Positions 13,640 through 25,042 of a stretch of DNA of 64,000 bases are shown one piece after another; the stretch's first letter is position 1, and each line of letters starts with the position of its first letter. The notes below the pieces were generated by a model that saw only the letters and a list, made by a program, of their open reading frames with translations, did no database searches and was not told the origin of the DNA. The position numbers were made by a program, and so were the translations under genes. Origin of the DNA: Crotophaga sulcirostris (Eukaryota > Chordata > Aves > Cuculiformes > Crotophagidae); the NCBI GenBank assembly GCA_013397455.1, contig VYZB01000013.1:5033923-5097922 (forward strand). The letters are read 5' to 3'.

Positions 13640-14266
13640 CAAACTTCATGAGGTTCAATAAGGCCAAGTGCAAGGTCCTACACCCGAGTCGGGGCAATCT
13701 GTGTTTTCAATACAGCATAGAGGATAGTGTGATTGAGAGCACCCCTGCAGAGAAGGACTTCGAGGTGCTGGTTGATGAGAAATTCGGTATGAGCTAGCGA
13801 AGTGCACTTGCAGCCAGGAAGGCCAAACGTGTCCTGGGCTGCATCAAAAGAAGCGTGGCCAGCAGGTCGAGGGAGGTGATTCTTCTCCCTCTCTTTTGCT
13901 CTTGCGAGACCCCACCTGAAGTACTGTGTCTAGTTCTGTGATCCCCAACATAAGAAGGATGTGGAACTGTTGGAACGGGTCCAGAGGAGAGCCATGAAGA
14001 TGCTTATAGGGCTGGAGCCCCTCTGCTGTGAGGACAGGTGGAGAGAGTTGGGCTTGTTCAGCCTGGACAAGAGAAGGCTCTGGGGAGACTTTATAGCAGC
14101 CTTCCAGTACCTGAAGGGGCCTACAATAAAGCTGGGAAGGGACTGTTTACAAAGGCATGTAGTGATAGGATGAAGAGGAATGGCTTTAAATTGGAAGGGG
14201 AAAGATTTAAAGGATGATCATTAAGGTCCTTTCCAACCTAAACCTTTCTATGATTCTATGGTTCTA
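13640..14266 (+). mobile_element. CR1 LINE, 5'-truncated copy with internal deletion
   Basis: The + strand reads from just after RT motif C (AACTTCATGAGGTTCAATAA, the NLMRFNKAKC region) to the 3' tail TTTCTATGATTCTATGGTTC. Near the 3' end it jumps from the conserved GERFK-coding part straight to GATGATCATTAAGGTCC. The final roughly 150-200 bp of ORF2 and the upstream 3' UTR are therefore deleted. Confidence 0.93.
13961..14173 (+). pseudogene. CR1 ORF2 C-terminal fragment
   Basis: The 70 codons encode the conserved CR1 C-terminal segment [12 protein letters not shown] followed by an ELGLFSLDKRRLWGDF-type block and FQYLKG. It is the region downstream of the RT palm (thumb and beyond) and holds no catalytic residues. 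Upstream codons of the same element are broken: a TAG interrupts the segment encoding the conserved YCVQ stretch near 13930. No function expected. Confidence 0.88.
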
Positions 14267-14446
14267 AGGCCCAGTTTCTGGAATTCACCATTAGTCATTA
14301 TTGTGCAATTTCAAACTCTTATTAGTTACAATACTTTATAAATATTAGTGTATCTTATACTTGTTATACTTGTTAACTAATTAGTTTCTTATCAATTTTA
14401 GCTGCTAAAATGGTAGAATATTCATGAATGCTATTAGTCATCTCTT

Positions 14447-14545
14447 GGAATCACAGCATCATAGAAAACCAGGTTGAAAGAGACCTCAAAGCTGATCTGG
14501 TTCAACCTTTGTTGGCAAAGGCACAGTCTAGACAAGACAGTTCAC
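14447..14545 (-). mobile_element. CR1 LINE 3' end fragment
   Basis: The + strand reads GAATCACAGCATCATAG, then AGGTTGAAAGAGACCTCAAA and GATCTGGTTCAACC, the complement of a CR1 3' UTR. The next stretch (TTGTTGGCAAAGGCACAGTC) fits a CR1 subfamily other than the ones at 13640 and 34925. Short and terminal only. Confidence 0.8.
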
Positions 14546-14712
14546 ACACTGCCTTGATGATGACACAATTCTTAAAACCCAAGCAAAGTTAATAGGAAAC
14601 ATACAAGCTCATCCAAAGGATTTTTTTTTTTTCTGAGAAAGGACAAAGCCTATAAGAATAAACATTTATGAGATTACTTTATATGGCATTTCCTATTTCA
14701 CTTTGAGCATAT

Positions 14713-15135
14713 AATCATAGAAATGTTAAGGTTCTAAAAGGTATTTAAGACCATCAAGTCCAACCCTTAACCCAACACTGCCAACTCCAACACTAAAGAA
14801 TGTCCCTAACCAGATTAAACAGCCTCGGGTCCCTCAGCCAATCGTTCTCCACCAGGCAACTTTCCAGCCATCCGACCTTGAGCCTGCAGCTATACATGAG
14901 GTTGTTGTGGCCCAAGTGCAGGACCAAGTACTTGGCCTTGTTGAACTTCATACAATTGGCCTTGTTGAACTTTATACAATTGGCCTCCTATCAATCCAGC
15001 TTTTCCAGACCTCTCTGTAGAACCTTCTTTCCCTCAAGTAGATCAACACTCTTGTCCAAATTGGTGTCATCTGCACACTGAGAGTGCATTTGACCCCCTT
15101 ATCCAAATCATTGATAGAGATATTAAACAGAATCA
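14713..15135 (-). mobile_element. CR1 LINE, internally deleted copy
   Basis: The + strand opens with AATCATAGAAATGTTAAGG and TCAAGTCCAACCC (complement of the 3' UTR), then skips most of the ORF2 C-terminal region. It resumes in the RT segment complementary to the CKVLHLG, ANQL and DRLQRDL codons and reaches GTTAAACAGAAT (the F-N-I codons after motif B). A 24-bp unit is tandemly duplicated at 14932-14979. Adjacent to the 14447 fragment in the same orientation but apparently a different insertion. Confidence 0.88.
14932..14979. repeat. 24-bp tandem duplication inside CR1
   Basis: TTGGCCTTGTTGAACTTC followed by ATACAA occurs twice in direct succession, with a single C/T difference in the second copy. 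CR1 normally has this segment once, so the duplication arose locally. Confidence 0.9.
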
Positions 15136-16299
15136 ACCTCAACATATGTCTGCTATTTTTAAAGAAAATGGATTTTTTAAAGAAGTATTTGTCACTTCTG
15201 TAAAGAAAAACACACACAATATTTGATTAAGGGTAGTTTGTAATTACATTTAAGCATTAAGTACAAAAACTCTGGGGAAAAAAATTCATTTTCATATTTT
15301 CCTTCTCTTTAATTGTTTTTCAGTGTCAGTCAAACTTGATTTCATCAAAATTAAAACCAAAATGAAGTAAAAGTCTAAATTAAAACACAATAATTTAGAT
15401 CGATTAAATGATATGCATGTAATGAAATTTAACAATGAAGGCAGAGGCAGATAATTAAAGTACATTTTTACTATAACTGCAATTGCACTAACATAACATG
15501 CCAATGAAAAGATAACACTAATATATTTGTTTTTCATTGAAAATATAAGGGGAATTATACTAATCAAGACAAATTAATATCTCTTAATTCAATTTTTATA
15601 TATATACACAAAAGTAGCATCAAATCTGTGTATGAATAAGTATTAGATTGTTTAGAAATTAATCCATATTTATGTAAGTTAAATAGCTGCTTAGATTCAT
15701 TATATACATATAGATATTTGTATATAAAGACATTTTAAAGATTGATGCTAATGTTAGCTAATCATCTTCAAATAACGTTTTGAAAAGTGTTGACACTTCA
15801 TTGGTTTTGAAAATTAAAGTCAATGTTTAATTTTAAACTCCTCTGAGCAGCATCTGATTATTTATTTTACATTAGTAGTCAACTCGGGAAAAGCTTTAAG
15901 GTACCAGACAGGACTGGGGTGCCTACCAGGTGTCAACTTCTAGTAGAAGCTGGGAATATTAGAATGTCTTGTATGTTTTTGTTTTAAAACAGAAGGACAT
16001 AAATGAAGTTATCTGTTGTAGCGACAAATGATATCTCTAGAAGACAGATTACTTTTTCTTTCCTTCATTTCAGATTGTTGTTCGCTTTTGTAAATGGAAC
16101 TCAAATGCCTTAGACCCTGATATTATTTATGTTCTTGTCCCAGGCTTACCATGTGCAACTTAATCTATGAAACACTTAATGACCATATAAATACAGAATA
16201 GCTCTTCAGTTTTAAAATTTTCTGAAATTATTATCCTTCTTTTATACGATATTAGGGAAAAAATACAACATCTTTATTTCTTGTTTTGTTGAGGACAGT
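15136..16299. other. Non-coding, very AT-rich sequence
   Basis: Contains TATATA-rich stretches near 15600 and 15700-15730. No repeat family, gene or RNA recognised. Confidence 0.55.
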
Positions 16300-16468
16300 C
16301 AGCAGTGGATCATATTGCCCTGAGAAGCTGTGCCAGCTCCATCCTTCAGAAGATTTCATTCCTCAACTGAACCAAGACTTGAGCAGCCTAGTCTGACCCC
16401 TGAGGTGGCCCTAATTCTGGAAAGAGGGCTTGTCTGGAGACCTCCCTGGGTCCCTTCTACGATCTGAA
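16300..16468 (+). mobile_element. Old CR1 LINE 3' end fragment
   Basis: CCCTGAGAAGCTGTGCCAGC, then CTCCATCCTTCAGAAGAT, GAGCAGCCTAGTCTGACCCC and GGAGACCTCCCTGGGTCCC line up in order with the end of ORF2 and the 3' UTR of an older CR1 subfamily. The octamer tail is lost. Confidence 0.75.
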
Positions 16469-18474
16469 AAAAATATTTACAAGTACTCAGCTTCTCTATG
16501 TCATGTCAGCAAAGAGAATAAAAAATAAAGAATACATTTCAGTCATTCATCCTCAGTAACAAAGATCCCTTAGATTTGGTGATGTGTCCCTTTAGGTCAC
16601 ACTAGGTGAATAAATAAGTAAGAATAGGGATGTTTTAGAGAGTTGTTCTGTTATCATCTCCTGTGGTATCTGGAATTGATCACTCAGGTGCTTCATGGAA
16701 TAAAATGACTAAGCTTTTTAAAGCCTTTTAAACATCTGCTTCTGTTTATGTTTTCTGAGGAGAGCATTAGTGCATCTGAATGTACTGCTACAAGATGTTA
16801 TAGAGAGATTAACATGGGAAAGAATTCCATAGGAAACTAAGATTAAATTTTACTTGCTTATTAAACATCTGTGGTAAAAATATGTCCAGAAAGCAAGTCT
16901 TCCTGGAATCAGGGGAGAATCTTAGGGTATCTCTCACTTCATTACTTTCAGTTTAATGTACTGCTTCATTGACATTGTAACTCTAGGACTGAGCTAGTTA
17001 AGGAAAGGAACAACTAGGATTTTGAATTCAGTGCATAAGGAACAAAGTAAAGAATATTTGGAGTTAGAAAACTGCGCAGAAAAACTCAGGTATTTGAGGT
17101 CTCTTATTTTTATGTGCCCACAAACACCTCGAATACTTTGTTAGATCCTGATAGCTGAAGAAGAGCCATTAGGGATTATTTCATTATATACATAATACCC
17201 AAGACAAAAAAAAAATTGCCAGCTGTCATTTCACTAAAGGAATTCACTCTGTACATGCAGTCCTTGGTTTCCTACCACTATTCTCTTTACTGCCCTATGC
17301 CTGGTCACATGTATGAAGTCATGTTTCTGCACCACAAACTGCACAACTGGATTTACTCCTGTGATGTTCCTCAGCTATCTGAGAGAAAACAAGATTCAGC
17401 ACCTTGGGTGCCCTATGGTAGGGAACGCTTTGCTACCTTTTGCTGTAGAAGATAGGGATGTCCAAAAAAGGTCTCCCAAGTGACAGAAACAGGTATTGCC
17501 TTTTCATAAATACTACATATTCTTCTGCCTTTAGCAGATTATATAGATGTAAAGTATGTTTTACTCTCAAAATTGCTGTCAATACATACCACATATTTTA
17601 AATGGAACATGATAAAGAGTTAATAGCTGCTTTCTGAGCATCACCCTGTAATCGTCAAAACAACATCAGGAAAAGTAACTGTAGCTGGCCTAATTTGCAG
17701 CGTTTATGTCACATGCATTAGGTGTAAAACTGGGAAGGTTTGACATATTGCAGCTGTTTTCTGTGGTTTAATTTTTGCAATAAGAGTTAATTTAGGCATG
17801 ATTTGTTTCTGCTGAGGTAAAGTATATCTCATATGTTAGGGTAAGCTCATGCTGTGTAATGTAAGACTTAGGCCTTCAAAAATTATCATCCACTCTATGT
17901 CATGTTTCCACTGTTTAGTTGCATTGGCAAATAACGTGAGATTATACATTCAACTGCAGTCAGAATAATACATTTGTGGGCTTCTCTGTTTCTTTAAAAC
18001 ACTGCTGGGACAAACCCTGTTTCTCTTCTTTCTATTTTGTTCAAAGGGCTTAATATTGCTTTTTTTCCTCCACTGTGATAATACTGACCACCTCCATAAG
18101 CACCTCCACGTTGTCAAATAGTTCACAACTACGCCCTAAGGCTTCAAATGTGTCTTGGTGTTTTTACAAAGCATATTCACCAGTTATTTTCATAACATGT
18201 AAAGTTCATCATTTTTCTTTAAGACAGTCCTGGATAGGATCTTTAACACTTGGCACGGAGTCCTTTATTATCATATCACACAAGTAGTTTATCATCTATA
18301 AAACACCTAACAACAGGAAGGCTTCTATCCTTGTCTTTCTTTCACATATGTGGAGACTCTGTTTCTAATATCTCGCATGCTTTGTTGAAATAAGTCCTTG
18401 TATAGACTAACTGTGAAGTAATTCTTGGTTTTCTACTGGAAAGTGGAAAGATCTTATTTAATCTCTGAGGAACG
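16469..18474. other. Non-coding sequence, no repeat recognised
   Basis: AT-rich. The stretch around 17690-17830 has low divergence character (RUNX-like TGTGGTTT, E-box-type CAGCTG) and might be a conserved element, but nothing here can be supported without alignment. Confidence 0.5.
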
Positions 18475-18620
18475 GAATCATAGAGTCACCAAATATCTCA
18501 AGTTTGAAGGGACTCATAAGGATCATCAAGACCAACTCTCTGCTTCTTGCAGGGTAATCTAAAATTGAACAAGATCACTAAGAGTGTTGTCAAGATACTT
18601 CTTTGAAATCTGACAGACTG
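18475..18620 (-). mobile_element. CR1 LINE 3' end fragment
   Basis: The + strand reads GAATCATAGAGTCACC, GAAGGGACTCATAAGGATCA and CAAGACCAACTC, then TGCAGGGTAATCTAAAAT and ACTAAGAGTGTTGTC. This is the complement of the 3' UTR and beyond of a CR1 subfamily in which the usual GGACC is followed by a GGATCATC-type block. Confidence 0.82.
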
Positions 18621-20493
18621 ATAAACTAAGAATTGCAACTTATTTTAGGCAAAATATACTAAGGTATGGTCCCTGATGGGTTGGTGGTGGAAATAAACAG
18701 TGACACAAGCAGTCCCACACTTTTTTGTGGGCAATACTCACAATATTTTTACCTATGCATATATTTTAACAGTACATCACACAAAAAACAAGTTTTACTT
18801 GTTTTAAATTTAAGGGTGTAAGAAAACTTGCATAATATTTAAAAGTTATTTGATCCTCAGTAGGTAAGCATGTATTCCAAGTTTCCCAGTCTGTTCTTTT
18901 CTTGTCCCCTTTTTCCATCTTACAATTAAAAATCTCTACATAGCCTGCTTAATAAATCTTCTATCTAGCAGATAAGTCTTCTTTTTGTTGTTAATAATGT
19001 ACTTCAGTTAAAAACTGAAGAGACAGAAGGAAAGAATATGAAACTCTCCTTCTGTGTTACATTACTTTGAAGAGGCGTAGACAGCCGAACATACAGTTCT
19101 GGGCAATGGATTTGCATCAGAGAGATGTTTAAGGTCCTAGGAAGCTGCAAATTACTTTCTGACAAGCTGCCAAAAACCTCTGTAGGTATTAGTGTGGTGT
19201 GAAACTGGGGTTTTTTGCATTTCTGTGTGATTAAAGGGATATTTTTATTTCTGTATACGCAAATGAGAGAGGAACACTGGCCTAGTGACACAGGAGAGAT
19301 TGGCAAACTGGATGAAATTCATCTCACCCAACTCTAGTTGGGTGAAAAATGGGCATCGAGTCAAAGTGATTTGCCTAGATCTCTTCTCCAGTCCATTTTA
19401 GTCAATGGAGAGAAACAGATACTGACACAGATAATGCATATCCCTCACCCCTCCATCTCTGACACGCAATCAAGATGGGATGAATTACCTGCTGGGATTT
19501 ATCTCTTTCTCTTGAGTAACTGTGTATAGAGGCTGCATATATAGCTCTGAGCAGTACTTTTAAATGGTTAGCTGAGCTGAAACATACTATGTACATTTGT
19601 AGCTCAGAGCTCTGTTTGCAAATAAGGAAATTAAAGATTTGGCAAAGCCATTCCGTATGCTGGATGCAAATACTCTTAACATATGTTACAAAGAAAATGG
19701 TATTTGCATGGACTGTATTTCTAGTCCTCATCTGACACTGTGCCAGTGAAATGCTGGGTTCAAAGAGTTAGCGATTATCAAGGCAGCAAGATGAAGGGGC
19801 TGAGGAGCAGCAGGACAGAATGGGATTCTAAAGAAGCTTTTGGATAGCTTTTTTGAGAAATCAGTAATTATCGGTCCTTCGCATACCCACAAATAAGCAA
19901 ATTATTGTTAATTTTCAGCTTTGTAATAACACATCATTTAAAACCCTTCAGGGGGTTACTTTTGGTTCTTGAACAGTGAATTTAGAGCTTATGAATTCGT
20001 GAACCAGTACTATAGGAGCCGAGAACTGTGTTGTCCTGGGTCAGTTACAGCAGAATTAGAGAGAGAAGCACCCTAACAAGGCACTGTGTAATAGAGTACT
20101 ATTATACTAGTCCACATAAATTGCAAAAATTGCTGAACACAAACTGGATTATCCACACGTATTTGTAAGCCTCTAAGGTTTGAAACATCAGGCCAGGAAA
20201 GAAAGGGTTCACATTTCAGACTTTTGAAATATAAAAACCAATTGAACTAAAAGTTAAAAAACAAGTTTTAACCCGTGGACAACGTGTGTATCCTGTCAAT
20301 ATATTAATAAAAACTAATTAAACTTCCTTCTTAAATTCCTAATTTTTTAAATCTATAAATGCATTCTGGACAACATCAAATTTCAGTGAGTATATTTACA
20401 GAAACATCTGGGCTATCAACAATTTTATCTCCAATATTTAAGCATCTTCAGTCACACCTTCAGTGAAATTACAGAAATTACAGTACAGCTGGT
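18621..20493. other. Non-coding sequence, no feature recognised
   Basis: AT-rich with several moderately GC-balanced patches (19020-19500, 19730-19830). Open frames of 100-109 codons on the minus strand (19004-19306, 19402-19731) have no recognisable domain. Confidence 0.5.
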
Positions 20494-20922
20494 ATTTCCT
20501 GAAGGAACTGCAACCTGTGGAAAGAACCCATGTTGGAGCAGGGGAAGAGGATGAGGAGAAAGGAGAAGTAAAAAGGAGTTGTACTGGACTGACCTCAACC
20601 TCCCTTCCCCATCCCCTTGTGCTGCTGGTTGGGGGAGGAGACAGGAATCAGTAATGAAGAAATGAGGTTGAGACTGGGAAAAAGTAGGAGAAAAATGTTG
20701 TTTTAATATGTTTGTCTTTGTTTCATAGTACCCAATTCTCTTTTAATTGGCAATAAATTAGATTAATCCTCCTCAAGTCAAATCTGTTTTACCTGCGACA
20801 GTAACTGGTATGGGATGTTTTTGTACTTATTTCAACGCATGATCTTTTTCATCTTATTTGTCTATCTGCCCTGTTGAGGAGGGGGAGTGGGCAGCTGGCT
20901 GCTGATCAAGTTTAACCCATTA
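20494..20922 (+). mobile_element. Avian ERV LTR (ERVL-like), 3' portion
   Basis: Shares the ordered blocks CCCATCCCCTTGTGCTGCT, AATTGGCAAT and AATTAATC-type sequence with the copy at 48643-49511. This copy keeps the polyadenylation signal AATAAA at 20752-20757 and runs to the LTR end near TTTAACCCAT (about 20922). The 5' part with the promoter is missing, and no internal retroviral sequence follows, so it is a truncated solo LTR. Assignment to class III (ERVL) is from memory of the family and less sure than the LTR call. Confidence 0.82.
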
Positions 20923-21409
20923 CTCTTGCATATCTTTATCATATTTTCAATCGAAGAAAAATTTCTTAAGATCAGATCAATGTCAATGAATAACTGGGTT
21001 TGGTTTGTTACATTTTGCATAAATTGTACCTTTAGTAAGTTCTTTAAATATTGAAACGTTTTCTAAACTAACAAAGTTATTTTTTGTGTAGTTTTGTTTT
21101 ATTTTAATGCAACTAAATATTTAGGACTTCTTTTCTTATTCTGAGGAAGTAGAAGAATTCATAGTTGTCAACTTTATCTCATCTGACATATGTACCTTTA
21201 GTCCTGGTTGACAAGTTTAACACTAATTAGTAGTATGCCCTTGTGGAGAAGAAGGAAGACTGCATACTGCATAAACAAGAGCAAAGGCAATAGATCAAGG
21301 GAAGCAAATATTCTCCTTTACTGAGGATACATGAGACCACATGTAGGCTACCTTGTTCATTTACTGTCCCCTCCCTTCCCCTGCTTCTTTCCTCCTAAGT
21401 AATTTTGAA
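20923..21409. other. Non-coding sequence
   Basis: AT-rich flank with a pyrimidine-rich patch near 21360-21400. Nothing else recognised. Confidence 0.5.
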
Positions 21410-21565
21410 AAACTGAAGAGATTTCTATGACGGACCACAGAGACATCTGTGAGTTGGAATACATTACTTATGAGGGGATACTGAGATACTGCTGAACTTT
21501 CTTTAGCCTGGAGAGGAGAAAATTAAGTTTGTATCTAATTGAAGCGTTACACTAAATAAAAATGG
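21410..21565 (+). mobile_element. Eroded CR1 LINE fragment
   Basis: GAGTTGGAATACATTACTTA, then TGAGGGGATACTGAGATACT and TTTAGCCTGGAGAGGAGAA follow the CR1 ORF2 order for the L-E-H-L-.-Y-E-E-R-L-.-E-L-.-L-F-S-L-E segment, with many substitutions. Both ends have faded. Divergence is clearly higher than in the 34925 copy, so this is an old insertion. Confidence 0.6.
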
Positions 21566-22043
21566 CTCATTGAGATATTTTTGTTGTTGTGAAGTATGAA
21601 ACTGCTCTTGGGAACAAAGTATAGTGTTCCAAATCTAATGTAAATTATCTATGTCTAGTGAAGGGATATGTCACCTACTGATCCTGCAGTAGTAGTTGCA
21701 CGCATGAAACCACGTTTCCTTTGGCCAAGGAATATAGACAAATGAAAAGTAACAAACCAAAAAGAAATAAAAACTATTACTTTTCAGACCAGTTAACTTC
21801 TTCATCTCCCTGTCTATTTCTCAACCTATTGACCATCATTGTGAGCATCGTTTCTATGTGGATAGAAGGGAAACACTGGGACATAAAGTCAGAGGCAGGA
21901 AGAAGCACAGTTAGCAGCAACACAGAGTTGTATGCTCTTTATAAAGCTGTGATCTAGGTCAGGCATTCATTCAGTTGGTTTTCCTGCTATTGTACGAAGA
22001 AATAGAAGTAAATCTTGAAGAATGTGTAATCTGCTATATTAAA

Positions 22044-22059
22044 GTAGCAACGTTGCTAC
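22044..22059. repeat. Perfect 16-bp palindrome
   Basis: GTAGCAACGTTGCTAC equals its own reverse complement. Each half (TAGCAAC / GTTGCTA) resembles an RFX half-site, but the halves face outward compared with a classical X-box. Whether a protein binds it is unknown. Confidence 0.85.
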
Positions 22060-22089
22060 GTTAGTCTCACCTTTGCACAATGCATTATC

Positions 22090-22372
22090 AAGTTAAGAGC
22101 TGTTCTAGCTGCTCGCCATGTGAGGGACTAGCAGTATTGTAGCTGTTTAGTAAGCCTAGCTGGTGTCTTACAGCACCCTGGGCTTTAAGTGCCAGCCGCA
22201 GTCCTCCCGGTGCAAAAACGGAAGTGTGAGTCTTAAGGACGCGGCAAGAAAAGCAAGTTTAGAGAAGTCTGTTAAACTTTGGTTACAGAGGAATGCGAGA
22301 GTGTGGAAGTGCATTAGAAGGGTAGATTTCTTCAGGTTTAAAGCCAGTCTACAAGTCATTAACAGTTAGTGA
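22090..22372. other. CpG-dense patch, possible exon or young insertion
   Basis: Five CpGs occur within 47 bases (22197-22243), with another at 22296, in a background where CpG is rare. Both strands are open here for about 65 codons (22163-22369 plus, 22168-22359 minus). Neither translation shows a known domain. Possible explanations are a non-coding RNA exon, an unmethylated regulatory patch or an unidentified repeat. Confidence 0.3.
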
Positions 22373-24628
22373 TCTGTTTTTTTAGATCCTCTGTAACCAC
22401 ATAGCCCTGTAGTAGTGGTTTTGCTAGTAGCAGGCCATAAGCTTTGTAATGAATTTGCAAGGAGCTAGAGTCAGCTGTAATAGTATTTTTTCCAATTTCT
22501 ACGGGTAATTTGATTTACTCTTGCTTAACTTTGTACGACAACACCATTGAGAATTCTAACACAATATAATATAGAGAAACACAGGGGCTGGTACAACAAC
22601 AGAGGGCTTGACAAGTAACAGCTTGCTTTAATACTCTACCATTTTTGCTGATTATGTGAAGCCATTGACTTTAGGGCTCAGGGAAGCAGGGGAAAGGAGA
22701 ACATAAAATCAGGAAAAGAAGTAGAAGCTAAAAGTGTATGTTTAACAAGGTTGTGTTGTTATTATTAGTGAAACTTTTTAGATGCATTATTTCACTTTCT
22801 GCAATAATTACAACTTGACTAATAATTATTCTTGGATGGTACTATTAAGATACCAATCACATTAAAAATAAATTATCGACTTTATATATAAGGTATGCTT
22901 TCTTTCTTTCTCATAAACAAGGTTTTGAGCATAAAATTGTTTATTTTATGCTAATTACCTATAAATTCATAGTTTCCAAATTAATAATTCTTCAAAGCTG
23001 GAACGAAATGGTGAACTGTGAATAAGGTGGTTTGAAGAATGAAAAGAAAAGAATGATTATGAATAGTATCTAAGAGCTCACACAGTGAACATTATGCACA
23101 CTGTGAGGGGGATGATAGGGGACTTTTAATGAAAAAAAAAACCAAACAAAAAATTGTGATTACGTACTTAGAAGCCCTACAATAACTTTTTGCTCTTGGA
23201 TACTAAATGAAATGCTAATAACCAACCTCAGTTACTGACACTTCCTAGAATCTCATTTCCTTATGCTTAGCCTTTACAGCAACAGGTGTTTCTCCCTAGT
23301 GTTTTTAAAGTATGTTAAACTAGAAAGGGGAAAAAAGAGAAAAAGGAAAAATCTGTTCAGGGCCCTGACCCTTTATTGCAGTTAAGGAACTACCTCAGGA
23401 GATCAAATGCATGCATGTAGGGAGACCTTAAGGCTTTTTTTTTTTTCTTTCTTTCTCTGTCCATTGCCATAACTCAGTTGTTCTATATGATTTGAATGTA
23501 TGTTAAGACCTTGACCTCAGAATATGCTAGGTTGCAGTTTTATGTTTTACCTGGGAAAGGAACAGTTCCTAGATAGACTGGTACAGGAAGAGACAAAAAG
23601 TCAGTGGAAGTTTATGAAATCTGAGATATTTTCCTGCTTTGTCAGAAGAAATGCATTTGAATAAAATATCTGCATGCTCTTGAAAACAAACAGACATGTT
23701 GCAGCTTTTTGCCTCCCTAGTAATCGTATTTCTCTTGCTCCTCTCTGCTTCTTTCTAGAGGGTCCCTACTCATCCACATCAGAGGAATCATGACCTCAGT
23801 GTCTGTTGAAAAAACAATTACATGAGAACTGTTTGATTAACCCTAGGAAACTCTGAGTGAAAAAAATACTTGTCTGCTAAGTTTGACAATGGGTTTTCTC
23901 AAGTTAAGAGCGTATGCGGTATATGCAGAAACCAATTTACGGATTAAAAGATACTGAAATAAATAAAAGACTGAGTAGCAAAATGATCAGATTCTTTCAT
24001 CTATTATATTGTAGTTTCAACATTTTGTAGTTTTTTGCTTTTCTAGAGACTTTTAACTTGTAACTCCTGATGCCACTCATTCCAAGCTTTATTTAAAAAT
24101 AAATCTCAACATTTAGAATTTTAAAGAAAGTTTTGAAGCATTAACTGAAAGTTGAAACTTTCAGAAGATGACTCCATCAAAATAATTTTAATTCTTGATA
24201 TTCATTGTTTTGGTTAACTCACACTTTTCTAGCTAGTGTCATTTTTTTTTATGACTGACTTCTGCTTGTGTATGCCATTCACTGTCAGTACTGCATTCCT
24301 CTCTGTCTTTGGATTTGTTTAAACATAGCTTTTTACATGCATATGTACAATTCTTTTCTGTTTCTTGAATATAGTCTTTATTGAACTCCCAGATTAGTTT
24401 ATTTTCATTCTTGATTTACAGGCTAAAAGATATATGACTGGAATAAATTTTAACACAAAAACTTCTGTTGTGATTTCCTGACCACTTTTCTAAGTTAAAT
24501 TGCAGGAATTTCTGTGTTTTCTTTAAAGTTATCATGGATCTCGACGTATCTGTAGTTGTTGTGCACTCATGGCTAAAGTTTCCCTTTCAGGTGATGTAAT
24601 ATTGTAAGCCTTGCAAAAACAAGTGAAT

Positions 24629-24697
24629 GCTGTATATGAACTGTATATGCTGCTGTATTTGAACTGTGTATACTGCTGTACATGAACTTTTCATTTT
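24629..24697. repeat. Three-copy 23-bp minisatellite
   Basis: Units beginning GCTGTATATGAACTG, GCTGTATTTGAACTG and GCTGTACATGAACTT start at 24629, 24652 and 24675, a 23-base period. The units have diverged by a few substitutions. Confidence 0.8.
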
Positions 24698-25042
24698 TGT
24701 TACAGAAAATTCATTCTGTTCAAGACTTTTGGAGCTTAATTAGTCATAGATTATGAGAGAACACCTAGTTAAGGCAAATATTACTATTTATAAGTTATTA
24801 CAAAGAAGTTAGGTTATACTGTGTTCCTGTTACATGCTAATTAGCTTGAAATTATGATAACAGTAACCACAAAGTGCCATAAAAAAATTTTTGGTAGTCA
24901 TTCATTAAGGGAAAGACATTATGTTCTCTCAGAAAGAGAGGCTAAATAGTGAAAATAAACTATGTTTAACTGTCTCTTTAGCAAAAATTATGATGATATT
25001 GGTTACAACCCTTAACATTATTCATTATAACCCTTAAAAAAA

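Larger units (their letters stand above)
21566..25042. other. Non-coding sequence with a few local structures
   Basis: Mostly AT-rich. It holds a 16-bp perfect palindrome (22044-22059), a CpG-dense patch (22090-22372) and a 23-bp minisatellite (24629-24697), each listed separately. No interspersed repeat or exon recognised in the rest. Confidence 0.5.
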
